A stretch of DNA of 64,000 nt, from contig OX637344.1 of NCBI GenBank assembly GCA_951799405.1, positions 9,610,001 to 9,674,000 of the forward strand. The letters run 5' to 3'. This document shows, piece after piece, positions 41,428 to 52,689 of this stretch (positions within the stretch are counted from its first letter, which is position 1; the number at the start of each line of letters is the position of its first letter). Source of the stretch: Agapetus fuscipes (taxonomy: Eukaryota; Arthropoda; Insecta; Trichoptera; Glossosomatidae). Position numbers and translations under genes: made by a program. The notes beneath the pieces are model-generated. The model was not told the DNA's origin, did not search any database, and worked only from the letters and a program-made list of their open reading frames with translations.

Positions 41428-41920
41428 TTTCCGAGCAGTGTTGCCACTTAGTTTTAGTGATGGGGGCAATTGAAGAAGCTAAAAAGGGCTAGATCGGGCT
41501 AAAAGGAGCACAAAAAGAGTTGGTGTAAAAAAAGGCTAAAAAAACACCTGGACTAATGATTTCAATTATGTATTTATTTTTTAGTTTGAATCACAATAAT
41601 GAAAAATATTAGTTATTTTACAAACTAAAATTAACAAATTTTCCGTTTAGAATCATTTGGTTGCTATAGATATGTTGCCATAATCGAACAAATGGTATCT
41701 ACAAAAAAAAACAATATATAATATGACAAAAATCGCGAAAGTTCGATGTTATCGCGATGTTAGCATGGCGCAAATTTCAGATTTTCGTACAATATTTTTA
41801 AGTAAATGAAAAGGGCTAGATAGCCCTTTTCGGGCTAAATCATTAAACAACGAGTTCACCTAAAGTAAAAAGTGCTAGATCTAGCCCCAAAAGGGCTAAG
41901 GTGGCAACACTGTTTCCGAG
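41428..41920. mobile_element. hAT-like MITE with perfect 8-bp TSD
   Basis: The ends are CAGTGTTGCCAC (41436) and its complement (ending 41912). TTTCCGAG is repeated exactly at 41428-41435 and 41913-41920. The interior has repeated AGGGCTA words, some inverted (GGGCTAGATAGCCC), and is A+T-rich without a transposase frame. At 477 bp it is a typical non-autonomous size. Confidence 0.95.
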
Positions 41921-41933
41921 CTCGCGGCGAGTG

Positions 41934-41985
41934 GAGCCTCGAGAGCCCTCGGTAGAACTCGGTCGTAGCTAGGCTACCGCCACGC
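41934..41985 (-). repeat. SINE-B scrap
   Basis: The minus strand has CCTAGCTACGACCGAGTTC and GAGGGCTCTCGAGG, matching the SINE-B 3' region loosely. Confidence 0.5.
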
Positions 41986-42299
41986 CGACGTAACTGCAGT
42001 CGTCATTGCGCTGACTTCACGCTTATTTAATTTTCATGTTATTTAAAAAACTAACATAACAAGGGTGATCAATAATCATACAGTGATCCAAGTTACTGAC
42101 GCTAAAGCAATGCTCGAATCGCGCTCCTTGCGGTTTCCTGCGATATCCACAAATAGATTGTTTTGATTTTCGCGAGTTAAATTTAAGTGAAACTATTGAT
42201 TGATTTAACACAATTTATTTCATATTCGGTTCACACACAGAGTCACTTTGCACCTGCACAATACAACGCTCGGTTGACTTCTAAGGCTACAAAAAGTTT

Positions 42300-42530
42300 T
42301 GGCCATGAATTTATTCCAAGAATCTCACTCTCGAGTCATTGAGAATTGGTACATGCGAGAGTTTACTAGAACATCCAACCAAACACTCGATCAATTTCGA
42401 ACAATGCAAATTACATAAGTACCTACCTAGCATCTATTTATTTCTAGAGAGACTTTATCATGTACACTAAACACAGACAAGCCACAACACACAACTACAT
42501 ATTCGTAACAATATTATGTAGTTGGATAAA
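42300..42530. repeat. Diverged duplicate of 290-515
   Basis: See the entry at 290-515. Shared words keep their order and extend to the CACAACTAC that lies over the stop of the 518-785 frame, but the Cys-rich frame itself is not present here. Confidence 0.5.
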
Positions 42531-42589
42531 GTGCCATTGGATAAAATGACTACACCTAATTTTGGATGTTTGGATTTTTTCAGTATCAC

Positions 42590-42745
42590 GAGGCTGATAC
42601 ATTAAGTCGGCGCCGTGTCCCTAGTCGCTGGCGTTTGTGCCGACGCCGCTAGGTGTGCCTCGGCCGCCCCGCGCGGTGTCGGCCTTCACGCCGCCCCGTC
42701 GCCTAGCAACCACCCCCACCCACCCCACCACCCACCAAACAAGCT
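42590..42745. other. G+C-rich patch
   Basis: It is CpG-rich with many GCCG words and then CCACCCACC. No promoter motifs are clear. Confidence 0.3.
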
Positions 42746-43014
42746 GCAAAGGGGCTATTTACTGCTCACAACTACTACCACCGTATACACACTCGTACTT
42801 CATTATAAAAGTAATGCGCACGATTTTATTGTGATGCGACTATCCATGGTAGCGCGGTAAAATCTGTAAATAATATCGATACATGTACCCGAAGTCGGGA
42901 TTAAAGACACGTTTGTTTCGAAGATGTTACAGTTGAACAGTGCCTTTGCAGTGATTTATCACAAAACGGCACTATAAATATTGTCTTATTGTTATAACTT
43001 AAAGGTACAAACTG

Positions 43015-43175
43015 AATAAGTGGCATCTAACATGGGTTTCTCAGATAAATGCTCCGCTTTCCTATTTTTTACGAGAGGAAACACGACAAAATGTGAATAT
43101 CTTGTAGTTTAGAAGTTTGTTATGAGTATTTTCTTATAATTAGTTCACTTACTATTAGAAAATGCGCATTACTTT
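43015..43175 (+). repeat. Low-copy repeat (copies at 45470, 62640)
   Basis: TAGAAGTTTGTTATGAGTAT and CTTATAATTAGTTCACTTAC match 45520-45575 (plus) and 62655-62715 (minus). It is preceded by ATGGGTTTCTCAGATAAAT, also present at 62800 in reverse. The family is unknown. Confidence 0.65.
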
Positions 43176-43684
43176 TATAATTTAGGTACCATGTAGACCG
43201 ACTGTTTTGTATGATATGCTTACAGCCTTCATTATATTGTTCGTTTTCAGGTTCTTCAGTTTAAAAAAAAATAGGACAGTCATGCTCAAGCCCACTTCGT
43301 ACTTGTCCTGTATGTATGTGTTAGAAGGACCCTCATCTAAAATATCACATTGAACCAAAGACAGCAATATATTTTTTTAATGGGATAAATATATTGCAAC
43401 ACAGGAATTAATTTTCTTATCTTTTCCACATATTTATTTTATTGAAAAAATCTGGTTACATACGACTCGCGAAGACCTTGTTTTTGTAAAAAATAATTCG
43501 TGAAAAGAAGTGCAATTTACCAACCAATGTATTTTTGCCTGGAAAGTAACAAGTATAAACACGACCAATAAATTATTATAGATAACGGCGCCTATCGTCA
43601 GAATTTGAGACTAGTTGGACTTTTTTTCTTCTTTTTCAATGACTCGTTTTCGAAAATCGGCACGTATCACGGCTTTATATTCGT

Positions 43685-43850
43685 TAGTCCCCTCGGAAGT
43701 TGGGAAATCCACACTTCAACTGAAGTGGTTGGAGTACCTAAGGCCAGCTCCCTTAACTGAAAAAATAAATAGGTTCCACTCGCTAAATGCAACCCCTTCT
43801 GGGTAAACGCAGCAATAAGTTACACTATATGTGCAGCTTAGTAGCGTTAG
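43685..43850 (+). repeat. SINE-A 3' half
   Basis: From GTCCCCTCGGAAGTTGGGAA through the hairpin block to TTAGTAGCGTT. Confidence 0.88.
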
Positions 43851-44124
43851 CGTTAGAGAACGTATCGTCAAAGTAGTATCGAACGTAATCAGGAAACGTG
43901 TCTTTTCTACGGCGAAGAAACACGAACTAAACTCTCGTTGCTTCTAGAGAATCTCGTCAAAAGATTGTTGTTGCTCGTGATCGAAGATTGTAGGAACATG
44001 AGGTTCCTTTGATGATGCATCCATTAGTGCAAGAGGTATTGTATTGTTTGAATGACGAGTAGGTGACTAGGAGGACCATGTATGTGAGAACTGGTTTTCA
44101 TATTTTTTCTCTCTTTTAAGGTAT

Positions 44125-44560
44125 GCACCGTAGAAATGGCTCATTTGAGAAGTATGACAGGAAAAACACTGAAAGATAGAGTGAGAAATGAATGGGTTCT
44201 GAATGAATGCGGAGTAAAAGAAAGCGTGAAAGTGAAAGTTCAAAGAAGTGTTATGCGATGGTTTGGACATATTGAAAGGATGAATGAAGACCGACTGACA
44301 AAAAGAGTGTATAAAGGGAATGTAATAGGTAAGCGTGGAAGGGGAAGACCTAGAAAAGAATGGATTGATCAGATAAGTGAGATTGCGAATGAATGGAATT
44401 TACAGAGTGGAAACAAGAGAAGAGCATGCATGAAAAGAGTGATGAAATTAGATGAGATGAAAGAAGTATGCAGGGACAGAGTCAAGTGGAGGCACTTGTG
44501 TGGAGGTACTGGCCACCCCTAGAGGAATGGCGGCAGGATACAAGACAAGACAAGTCTCGA
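44125..44560 (+). mobile_element. LINE-D1 C-terminal part, open over 128 codons
   Basis: The frame reads MAHLRSMTGKTLKDRVRNEW, VMRWFGHIERMNEDRLTKR, KRGRGRPRKEWIDQISEIAN and VKWRHLCGGTGHP then stop. It is the conserved tail of Craft-like LINE polyproteins. It is truncated at the 5' end, with no endonuclease or reverse transcriptase core. The 3' end is (GACAA)n after GGAATGGCGGCAGGATA. D1 and D2 are relatives with different 3' ends. Confidence 0.92.
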
Positions 44561-44631
44561 AATCCTTCGCTATAACACGGTTCGTAAAATGCATTTTTTC
44601 ACCCGATGTGCGTAACAAAAAGTTCTAAATG

Positions 44632-44885
44632 TTTCTTGATTCATAGCTTGATATGAGGCTGGCCCCCCATGCAACCAGTAAAACCTTGCTCGTTTTTGCC
44701 AATGTCACCTTGTTTCAGGGTATTGCGAAAGAGTTGCAAGGTTTATGTTCCTTTGAGATTTATATTTTTATTTTGTAAGTACCTACACATGCAGCATGTG
44801 TAAGTGCGTAGGTACTTACACGTGTAAGCGTGCGTGAAATATGAGTATTAATTTAAATATATTTTTTCAACTTAGATTATGGATT
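44632..44885 (+). repeat. C repeat, diverged full-length
   Basis: It starts TTCTTGATTCATAGCTTG and GATATGAGGCTGGCCCCCCA and ends TTTTTCAACTTAGATTATGG. It lies 70 bp beyond the D1 tail, so it is probably a separate insertion. Confidence 0.88.
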
Positions 44886-45234
44886 GTAGAAACGTTATGG
44901 TTTAGTTAAAACGATAAATTTTAATATTTTTTAGTGTTGATCTGTTAACACAGTGAAAGATAAAAACGATAAATTTTATACTTACTGTAAGTACTGATGT
45001 AAACGCCATAGATACCCCTCTCCCTCATTGTCATATAGTGAGCTCTAGATGTGCCGTGTATGTATCTACTATATATGTGTGGAGCTTCCCTAGGGACTAA
45101 AGATGATGCCTTTTCGCAGTGCGTTACGCCTGCCAGCTATTAATTTCTGATGTGGCAAATTCAGACAAAAAAATACTCTACTTAGTTAAAAAAAAAAAGT
45201 TTATTCTGGGTTTTTATCTCACTTTGACTAGAAA

Positions 45235-45432
45235 AATGGTTGAGGCTGTCTTACCACGCTGTGAAAATTATTTACTTTGCTTTACCGATTTCATCCCTGT
45301 TTTCGGGAAAATCGGTGATGACTTGCAGGGTTTATGTTCATTTGGAAAATGGGCTCTAACTTGCAAGATTTTTGCAGCATGTGTAAGCGTGAATTTACAT
45401 GTGTTTGCTAATGGAAATGCATTAAATATTCA
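45235..45432 (+). repeat. C repeat, old copy
   Basis: It has GGTTGAGGCTGTCTTACC, GACTTGCAGGGTTTATG and GCATGTGTAAGCGTGAATT. Confidence 0.75.
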
Positions 45433-45464
45433 TCCTAAGGAAGCCATTAATAGATCATAATAAA

Positions 45465-45755
45465 TGCACATTTTTTCCTTTTCTCTGCGAGAAAAAACAC
45501 TAAATAAGTGTGAAAATCCTGTAGTTAAGAAGTTTGTCATGAGCACTTCCTTATAATTACTTCACTTACTATGAGAAGTTATACTCAATAAATGAATGTT
45601 TTATGACATCACTGAGGGAACTGAATTTGGAGAAATTGTTAAAAAGAAGTTTCAAGACTCACCTCTTAGTCCAATCATATGGACAAGCGCCTTTGCAATG
45701 ACACACTGTCATAAAAGGCGCTATATAAATTTTGTATTAATAATAATAATAATCT
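45465..45755 (+). repeat. Low-copy repeat and GGCGCTATATAAA tail
   Basis: TGTCATGAGCACTTCC and TTATAATTACTTCACTTAC match 43120. The end AGGCGCTATATAAATTTTG plus (AAT)n matches the tail family noted at 32855. Confidence 0.6.
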
Positions 45756-46119
45756 TTAATGTTTAGTATGTTTTTTGAGATCTTTAAATTAATTTAATAC
45801 GACATTTTTAAGGTAACGATAAATAGACATCGTAGAGCCTATTTTTCATATAATTTTTCAGCAGAGCAGTATCAGGGTGGGGAGCTCCCATAGCATTGCG
45901 GATAAGTAAGGATTGCTGGGGGAGTATGAGGCAAGCGGCCGTATCATAGGCGTACCAGGGGGGGGGGGCGGGATCATACACGCACCACGGGGACTCCAAC
46001 CAGAGAAGGGAGGTGGAAACTAAGCTGCACTGATACGCCAATGGTGGGAAAATGATAGGAAAAAAATTTGAAAAAGTTTTTTTTTTAGTGTTGTACAGAG
46101 TTTCATTGGCAAACGTTAA

Positions 46120-46262
46120 AAGTGTAGTTAAAAGTAGAACGCTTGCCTTCAAAACCAGAGTATTAGGGTTCGACCGACTATTAGAAAATCGATCAAATCT
46201 ATTAGAAATGATTTCCCGATGCTTGTTTCGAACCCAAAATCAAAATTCCGGCAAGGTTTACT
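46120..46262 (+). repeat. SINE-A, old 5' part
   Basis: It has AGTAGAACGCTTGCC, a B-box-like GGGTTCGACCGAC and TTAGAAATGATTTCCCGAT, then CCGGCAAGGTTTAC. Confidence 0.65.
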
Positions 46263-46269
46263 ACGTATT

Positions 46270-46880
46270 CATAATTGCCATAAATATAATTTTATAATGT
46301 AAAGTTTTTTTTTATTCGTAGATTGGTACACAAAAGAATACAGTTCGGTTTTCCGAACATGCTGATTTTATGTCCCGAAATTAGTTCGGAAAATCGACTG
46401 TCTAATGTAATTATTTAAGAACTATTCATTACATAAAAATGTAATAGTCGTATTCACAAATAGATAGATATGAAAAACTCTTTAGAAACTTGGCTATACA
46501 AAAAAGCAGCAGGTAGATTTGTGGGCATTGTGGGGCGGTTGGGTGCCCTCCCCCCCCCCCTGGTATTTTACAGCGAGCCCCCTGAGCGCCACTCGAGGGC
46601 GCTTCATATTTTAATTTAGCTGAGTAAAAACCTCATCCGACGCCCGCGGCCTCCCACTGGAGAGTTCCACCCCTAATCCGACCCCGCCACCCCACCATGT
46701 GAACTAGCGACGTGTTGGCTTGCAATATGTGGTAAAATAAAACTAAAAACTATTTAAGTTTTGTCATTATTTTAAAATTAATTAAAATGAAAATCGTGTG
46801 ACACACACAGACACGGCGCTCTCGAAATATGTATAAAATATCTATGAAATAAATTAACCTGTAATATAAATGGTTCAGTT
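46270..46880. other. Unassigned, with C run
   Basis: It has a C run at 46549-46560 and a short G+C-rich patch. No gene. Confidence 0.35.
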
Positions 46881-46888
46881 AATATTGT

Positions 46889-47010
46889 TCGGTCGATGAG
46901 TCGGTTGGTAGAGCGCTTGCGATCCGTGCTAGATAGTTAGGGTTCGATGCCCACCAAGAATCTCTGAAAAGATTACCCGTTTCAGTGTTTATTTTAAGCC
47001 CAAAGTTTTT
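46889..47010 (+). repeat. SINE-A 5' part
   Basis: It has TTCGGTCGATGAGTCGGTTGG (A box, altered) and GGGTTCGATGCCCACC (B box), then TTTCAGTGTTTATTTTAAGC. A C copy follows. Confidence 0.85.
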
Positions 47011-47022
47011 TATAAAATGATT

Positions 47023-47233
47023 CATTGACCTATAGGTTGGTATGAGGCTGACCACCCATATGTAAAAAATGGGTAATTTTGCCAATGCCCCCCCGGTTTC
47101 AGGGAAGGGCGGCAGGAGTTGCAAGATTTATGTCCATGCGAAGTTTGATTTTAATGTAAGTGCACATGCAGCATGTGTGAGCGCGAACTTATATGTGTCT
47201 GCCTTTGGACGTAAATTGAATATAAACCTTGAA
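47023..47233 (+). repeat. C repeat, nearly full-length, lacking the tail
   Basis: It starts ATTGACCTATAGGTTGG and ends AATTGAATATAAACCTTGAA. A minus-strand SINE-A begins at once, cutting off the C tail. Confidence 0.9.
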
Positions 47234-47446
47234 CGCAACTACGATGCATATATAGTGTAACTTCTTACCAGCGTTTTCCTCGAAGGAGTCGCATGTGGCG
47301 ATTCGGGACCTATTTATTTTAACGGGACAGGCCGGCCTCACACCAACCACTTTCAATTGAAGTGGGGGATTCCCAGCTTCCGTGGAGGCTGTTTCTCATT
47401 TCTTGTTAAGGCTGAGCGCACCTTGTCGGTATTTATTTTGGGTTTA
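47234..47446 (-). repeat. SINE-A 3' two thirds
   Basis: The minus strand runs from CCCAAAATAAATACCG to TACACTATATATGCATCG and TAGTTGCG. The head is missing. Confidence 0.88.
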
Positions 47447-47454
47447 AATTGGAT

Positions 47455-47590
47455 AAATGTCAATATATCTTGGCAACTGAAACTATGGATTATCTCGTAT
47501 AACTATGCAATTATGGATTATAGGTTATTTCGCCTGAAACTATGGATTATAACTATGGAAATTATGGATTATAGGTTATTTCGCCTTTTT
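47455..47590. repeat. Short degenerate tandem repeat
   Basis: AACTATGGATTAT-like and TTATGGATTATAGGTTATTT words recur two to four times. They may be an expanded C-type GATTATA tail. Confidence 0.65.
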
Positions 47591-47827
47591 TGACATGGAT
47601 CTTTCCTATTTCACTTTATTTATAGAACGATTTCAGAGCTCCGATTAATCTAGTACGTTTCAGTATAATTTCGTGAAATTAATATTCATTTAATTCTGCT
47701 AGGGAGGGGGAGGGGGAGCATGGCATAAATTATTACATTAACAGGGAATTTCGCGTTTAGTTAATGCGACAACAGTTCATTTGAGGCTACAATAATGTGC
47801 TGGGAGAGTCAACCTCAAACTACCCTT

Positions 47828-48082
47828 ATCTATACAGCTATAATCTATAATCTAAGTTGCAAAGATATATTAACATATCGATTGCGTGCCCACAAACAGA
47901 CACGTGCAAGTTCGCACTTCCAAATGCTGCATGTTTACTTACAAAATAAAATCAAAACCTCAAATGAACATAAACCGTATAGCACACGCCGCTGTTCCCT
48001 GAGACAGAGGTGACATTGGCAAAGATAAACATTTTTTACAGTATGGTTGGTCAGCCTCGTACCAAATTATAAGTCAAGGAAT
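47828..48082 (-). repeat. C repeat, full-length
   Basis: The minus strand starts TTCCTTGACTTATAATTTGG and ends TTGCAACTTAGATTATAGAT. Confidence 0.93.
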
Positions 48083-48106
48083 TAGTTATTCAATTTCTAA
48101 TCACGT

Positions 48107-48228
48107 ATCACCTCGATAGCTCAGTTGGTATAACGCCCGCGTTGAATACCAACAGGCTGCGATCCCTATAAAGGTTGATAGAAATGATTTACCGTTTCGG
48201 TGTTTATTTCAAACAAAATATCGCGAAT
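48107..48228 (+). repeat. SINE-A 5' part
   Basis: It has ACCTCGATAGCTCAGTTGG, a diverged B box (GGCTGCGATCCC), GTTTCGGTGTTTATTTCA, then breaks off. Confidence 0.82.
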
Positions 48229-48239
48229 ATTTGTTAAGC

Positions 48240-49255
48240 CTTTAAAAGAATTAATCCCCGGGAGTTTTTTTTGTCTTGGTATTTACTGCCATTTTAACAT
48301 TTCCAAAATTCTTGCAGCTCACAGCTTTTAAACTTATTTTACACGCACGACGATTTTTTTGGGAGTTATGTGCATTAGCATACAGAACTGAACTATATCG
48401 TTAATTAAAAATTAAATACATTGGAACTTGTACCTCCATTTAAATAAATCATTTAATTTCAAATGTTTTTCAAGGCCTGACAGCCGTATTTAAGTTATTT
48501 GCCAAACAGAACCAACCAGCATGTACTTCGTTTTACTTTTTTTCTTGAAAGTTTAGACGCCCATTTCATAGATAATAGATGTTTGTAGTTGTAGGTTTGT
48601 GTATATTGACTCGGGTATACGACAAACGACAAAATGGCGTCGGAGACCCTCTTTGTGGCGTCACCCCCCTCCCCCCCTGCCCCAGCCTATGTCACGAGGG
48701 GGTGAGGGGTGAGGGGGGACAAGGGTTGTACGGAGCGACCCTTATATACGGACAACGCTAACGCTAGAGGAGCGGACTGACTGTTTTTTTTTACTGTTTT
48801 ATTTTTGCGATTCGATGGATGACATAGAGAAATGGATACGGGAAAACATTTTTTTTTGTGTGTGTTTTTATGTAGGTATGTACGTAATTACGTTCCCTAT
48901 GAACTCTTAAGCTAATCAACTGATTCTTATCCCATTTTCAGGAAAAATGTAAATTTTCTTGTAATGGTTTCTGTCAAGTGTAATGTCGATCGGTTTCCGA
49001 ATAATTTTTGACTAAAATTTCAGGAAACGTGTAGATTACCTTCAAAATGGATCGCGTGAACTGTGATATCGATCGAATAACAAACAAACAAAAATGGACT
49101 TGTTGATGAGTAAGGCTGTTTCCCTTACCTGTGTTAAAAAAATGATTCACATGCCCAAATGACGTAGTGAAACACGAGGGGTATTGCTACTGCGTATATG
49201 TTCTGTTCCTCTTTCTTTCACAGACTTCTCCTGGGCGCAGGCCGCCTCTAATATT
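48240..49255. other. Unassigned, with a G-rich patch
   Basis: The patch at 48645-48735 is C- then G-rich. No exon or repeat is recognised. Confidence 0.35.
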
Positions 49256-49261
49256 TCGCAT

Positions 49262-49500
49262 AACTGTAACTATATTTCCATTCTACTTTGGGGTGGCAAG
49301 AGCCTCTGGAAAGCTGCCTCTATTTTTGCCTATCCTTACATACCTCTTTTAATTCATTCATATCCATCACCTGTTTCATACATTTTCTTCTTTTACACTC
49401 ACTTTGTACATCCCATTCTGTCACAATCTCCCCAATCTGATCACTCAACCGTCCCTTACCTCTTTTTCCTTTCACATATTATCTGTATGCTTCTCTAGTT
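49262..49500 (-). mobile_element. LINE-D3 3' end
   Basis: The minus strand has GGTAAGGGACGGTTGAGTG, GGCAGCTTTCCAGAGGCTC and TAGTTACAGTTATG, matching the D3 ends at 19.5 kb. Frames are broken. Confidence 0.85.
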
Positions 49501-49610
49501 ATCACGCTGGTGCGTACAGGTATATAAAATAATTTGATAATAATTTTCTTTCGCAATCCGCTCCTGTCTTCTCACCAACACTCACACCTTTAGGGGTGAA
49601 CTCACCCAGG

Positions 49611-49633
49611 GTATGTGTGTGTGTGTGTGTGTA
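49611..49633. repeat. (GT)n microsatellite
   Basis: About 10 GT units. Confidence 0.9.
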
Positions 49634-50069
49634 CACGGCGTGAGAGTGTGGTAGTGTCAGCCGGCTTATGTACAGTCCCTGTACATGAGTAATTGTCACT
49701 TGAGACCCTCTTGTACATAACCTACGAGCTATATACCCCACCCCAAGCGATAAGGGTGCTCCAGAAACACTGCAAGTACATTTACATATGAAGAATTTTC
49801 AGGAGACTGAAAAAACGCTATGATCGAGCGGACAAAGCGCTTTCTGGGATGATTTGGTAAGAGAAGAATATGGTGCAAGACAAAAGCCTGACTTTAATCA
49901 TGTGAGAGAGATAGAAGACCATGGGAAGTTCCGAAATGCACTGAAGACAAGTAAATTTCTGCCGTCATTTGCACAAGCGCGCTTGTAGTGATTTTATTAC
50001 GAAACGGCGCTCTAAAAAAGTCATACTCATCATTATAAAAAATGACCATATTTGGATTTTTTTTTATAG

Positions 50070-50104
50070 TCCGAAGCGTTAACCACTAGACTATAGACCA
50101 GTCC
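50070..50104 (-). repeat. SINE-B head fragment
   Basis: The minus strand reads GGACTGGTCTATAGTCTAG then TGGTTAACGCTTCGGAC. Only about 35 bases remain. Confidence 0.75.
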
Positions 50105-50469
50105 AAACACAATAGAGCAAATAAAATATATTTTAAAAAGTGACTTGTGGTGTTTCTAAAATACCTACACGTAATTTTTTTTTAAACTAAAACATAGCAT
50201 CAGAATATGTATTGAAACAAAAATAGCGCCTGCAATGAGCGTTTTAGTTTTCATATTTTTTTGGTGAAATGGGTTGGGTTTGTACATAATGTATACTTTG
50301 TAATCTGAGGCAACCACATACGTTACTAGATTTGTCCTTAAATAAGCGATGTGTGCAGATCCTTAGATGCGTATTAATATTTAAACTTGGCTTTGAAGTA
50401 GCCAGACAGACAAGCAAGCCAAAGTTTCTAAATTTGATTAGAATAATTAAAAACTACGGAGAGGGTGAG

Positions 50470-51090
50470 GAATTCTTTCATAAGAGAAGAATGTGGTGCA
50501 AGAAAATGTTAAAGTAAAGAAAGAAAGATTTTTAATAAGATGATTTGGACATACCTATGGAGAGAATAAATGATGAAAGTCCGGTCGATAGCTCAGTTGG
50601 TAGAGTGCTTGCATTCCATGCCGTGAGCTCGGGTTCGAATCCCACCGAGGGTGTCAGAAATGATTTCCCGTTTCGGTGTTTATTTCAAACCCAAAATAAA
50701 ATACCGGCAAGGTTTACTTAGCCTTCACAAGAAATGAGTACCAGCCCCCTCGGGAGCTGGGAAACCCCCACTTCAACTGAAGTGGTTGGGTAAGGCCGGC
50801 CCCCTTACCTGTAAAAATAAATAGGTTCAACTCGCCACATGCGACCCCTTCGGGGATAACGCGGCAAGAAGTTGCACTATATGTGTAGCTTAGTTGATTG
50901 ATTAAAGAGTGACGAAGAAAGTATACGTAGCAAGAATGGATGGCTGTCGTGGTAGAGGAAGACCGAGAAAGTGGAAGGATCAAACTCCTGAAATAGCGAA
51001 TGAATGGGATATATAGAGCCCCTAAAAAAAGGAGAGCTTGCATGTAAAAGATTAGGAACAAAAAAATGGCGAATGATCTGAAATGTTAAG
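50470..51090 (+). mobile_element. LINE-D2 remnant interrupted by SINE-A
   Basis: Pieces of the D2 frame: FIREECGA codons near 50480, W-FGH and MERINDE before 50579, then after the SINE VTKKVYVARMDGCRGRGRPRK to about 50970 and EIANEWDI. Frameshifts abound. The copy continues into a 100-bp spacer and a C unit (51184-51372). Confidence 0.88.
50580..50898 (+). repeat. SINE-A, full-length, with target duplication in LINE-D2
   Basis: It is complete from TCCGGTCGATAGCTCAGTT to TTAGTTG. TGATGAAAG (50571-50579) and TGATTAAAG (50899-50907) are the 8-of-9 target duplication. Removing the SINE and one duplicate restores the D2 reading NDERVTKKV. This copy has no T tail. Confidence 0.96.
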
Positions 51091-51183
51091 GCTTTTAAAT
51101 TTGAAATATTTATTTCCATTGTCATATTGTACCTACTTAAAAGTTTTTTTAATTTAATTTCCTGTTTTAAAGTTAAATATTTT

Positions 51184-51372
51184 TTGTTCCTTGACTTAGA
51201 ATTAGTTCAATTTGCCAATGCCACCCTTTTTTCGGGCGGCAAGAGTCGAAGGGTTTATACTCATTCGAGATTTAAGTTCATAAGTAAGCATGAACTTATA
51301 CGTGCCTGCTTATGGCCTTGCATTTAATATGAATCTCGAATGTCACTTTATCTTACCATTTAAATTGTAGAT
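51184..51372 (+). repeat. C repeat joined to LINE-D2, internally deleted
   Basis: It starts TTGTTCCTTGACTTAGAA about 100 bp after the D2 end and has GTTTATACTCATTCGAGAT and TAAGCATGAACTTATACG. The third case of D2 followed by C. Confidence 0.88.
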
Positions 51373-51655
51373 TAAAAGTACCTATAAAAGAAAAACGAAT
51401 ATAAACGTAAGAGAGTTAAAAAGAAAGAAAACAAATGAGCCACAGTGGATTACTGATTATAATCTCCGATTGATTTTAAAGCCAACTACAAAACTGTTCG
51501 TAAACAAACCCTACCTCATTAAGGTGCAATCGATATAATAACGTCGCCGTTATTGTCTTGTGCACGAACTTGTCGTGTACACAGCAAAAATCTACTTATA
51601 AAACATGAAGCACAAGCCAATATGTGTCCTACAAAGTATGCGCTTGTGTACAGTA

Positions 51656-51893
51656 CGCTTAGCACGCGTTGCAAAACTTGAGAAAAGTAAAGTTTACGGA
51701 AAATATTAATGAGTGATTTCTCCCAAAATCTGCCGTTTTTGTTTCTTACACTTTATGATCTTAGCAAAAGAGTTACAGTGATGAAGAAAATCAAGTTCAA
51801 ACAAACAAAAACGGAAGATTTTGGGGGAAATCACTCTTTAATAATTGCCATAAACTTTACATTACTCAAGTTTTGCAACTCGTACTAAGGGTG
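51656..51893. mobile_element. Foldback MITE with arms of about 90 bp
   Basis: GCGTTGCAAAACTTGAG, AAAGTTTACGG, GAGTGATTTCTCCCAAAATC and CGTTTTTGTTT on the left return as complements in reverse order on the right, ending CTAAGGG. The loop is about 50 bp. There is no coding frame and no clear duplication. Confidence 0.88.
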
Positions 51894-51899
51894 CAGGTG

Positions 51900-52430
51900 A
51901 CTTTGGAACAACAAATATATTTTTAAAACAACGTCAACGTTCTACAGTATTCTACAACATATTATAGGTTCGCATTTTTAGTTTATGCCATAAAACCTAT
52001 TTGTATACGTCTACTTTAATGTATAGATTTGTTTCGCGATGAAACGTTACAGGGTTTTTATTGGTAGTAAGAAGAAAACAATTTTTTTCAATTGTCAGAA
52101 ATATAGCGGTGAACTTGAAACTCGTGCACACAGTGTTCCATCTAAAAATTCAGAAGCTAGTTTGAATGTCGATTGTTGAATAGTAAAAGTATTCGGTTGT
52201 CATGCAGAAAAATACCAATGTCTAATTTTTTCCAATGCGAATCATCTACAAACCAATAGGTATCGGGATTTTATGATTCAACATATTTTAAAAGAAAATT
52301 AATTGCAAATATCCTACGCGGATTAAGATTATGAAATAACTAGCCTTTGTAATAAGTTAAAGAAACTTGTTTTTTTTTAAATTGCAAAAAAGTTTATGAA
52401 ACCAAAAAATAACACATTGTGTTATTTTTT
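51900..52430. other. Unassigned A+T-rich sequence
   Basis: Nothing is recognised. Confidence 0.35.
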
Positions 52431-52432
52431 TA

Positions 52433-52682
52433 AGTTCCTTGACTTATAGGTTGGTATGAGGCTGACCACCCATACTGTAAAATATGGTTCACTTTGCCAA
52501 TGTCACCCCTGTTTCAGGGAAGGTCGGCAAAAGTTGTGGGGCTTATGTTCATTTGAGGTTTGGATTTTATTTGTAAGTACACATTCAGCATTTGTAAGCG
52601 CGAACTACACTTGTTGGTTTGTGGGCATACTTCTGAGAGCTTTAAATGAATATATCCTTGCAACTTAGATTATAGATTATAG
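52433..52682 (+). repeat. C repeat, full-length
   Basis: It starts GTTCCTTGACTTATAGGTTGG and ends CTTAGATTATAGATTATAG. It is nearly identical to the 21598 copy where they overlap, including AAAGTTGTGGGGC. Confidence 0.95.
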
Positions 52683-52689
52683 TGTGATA

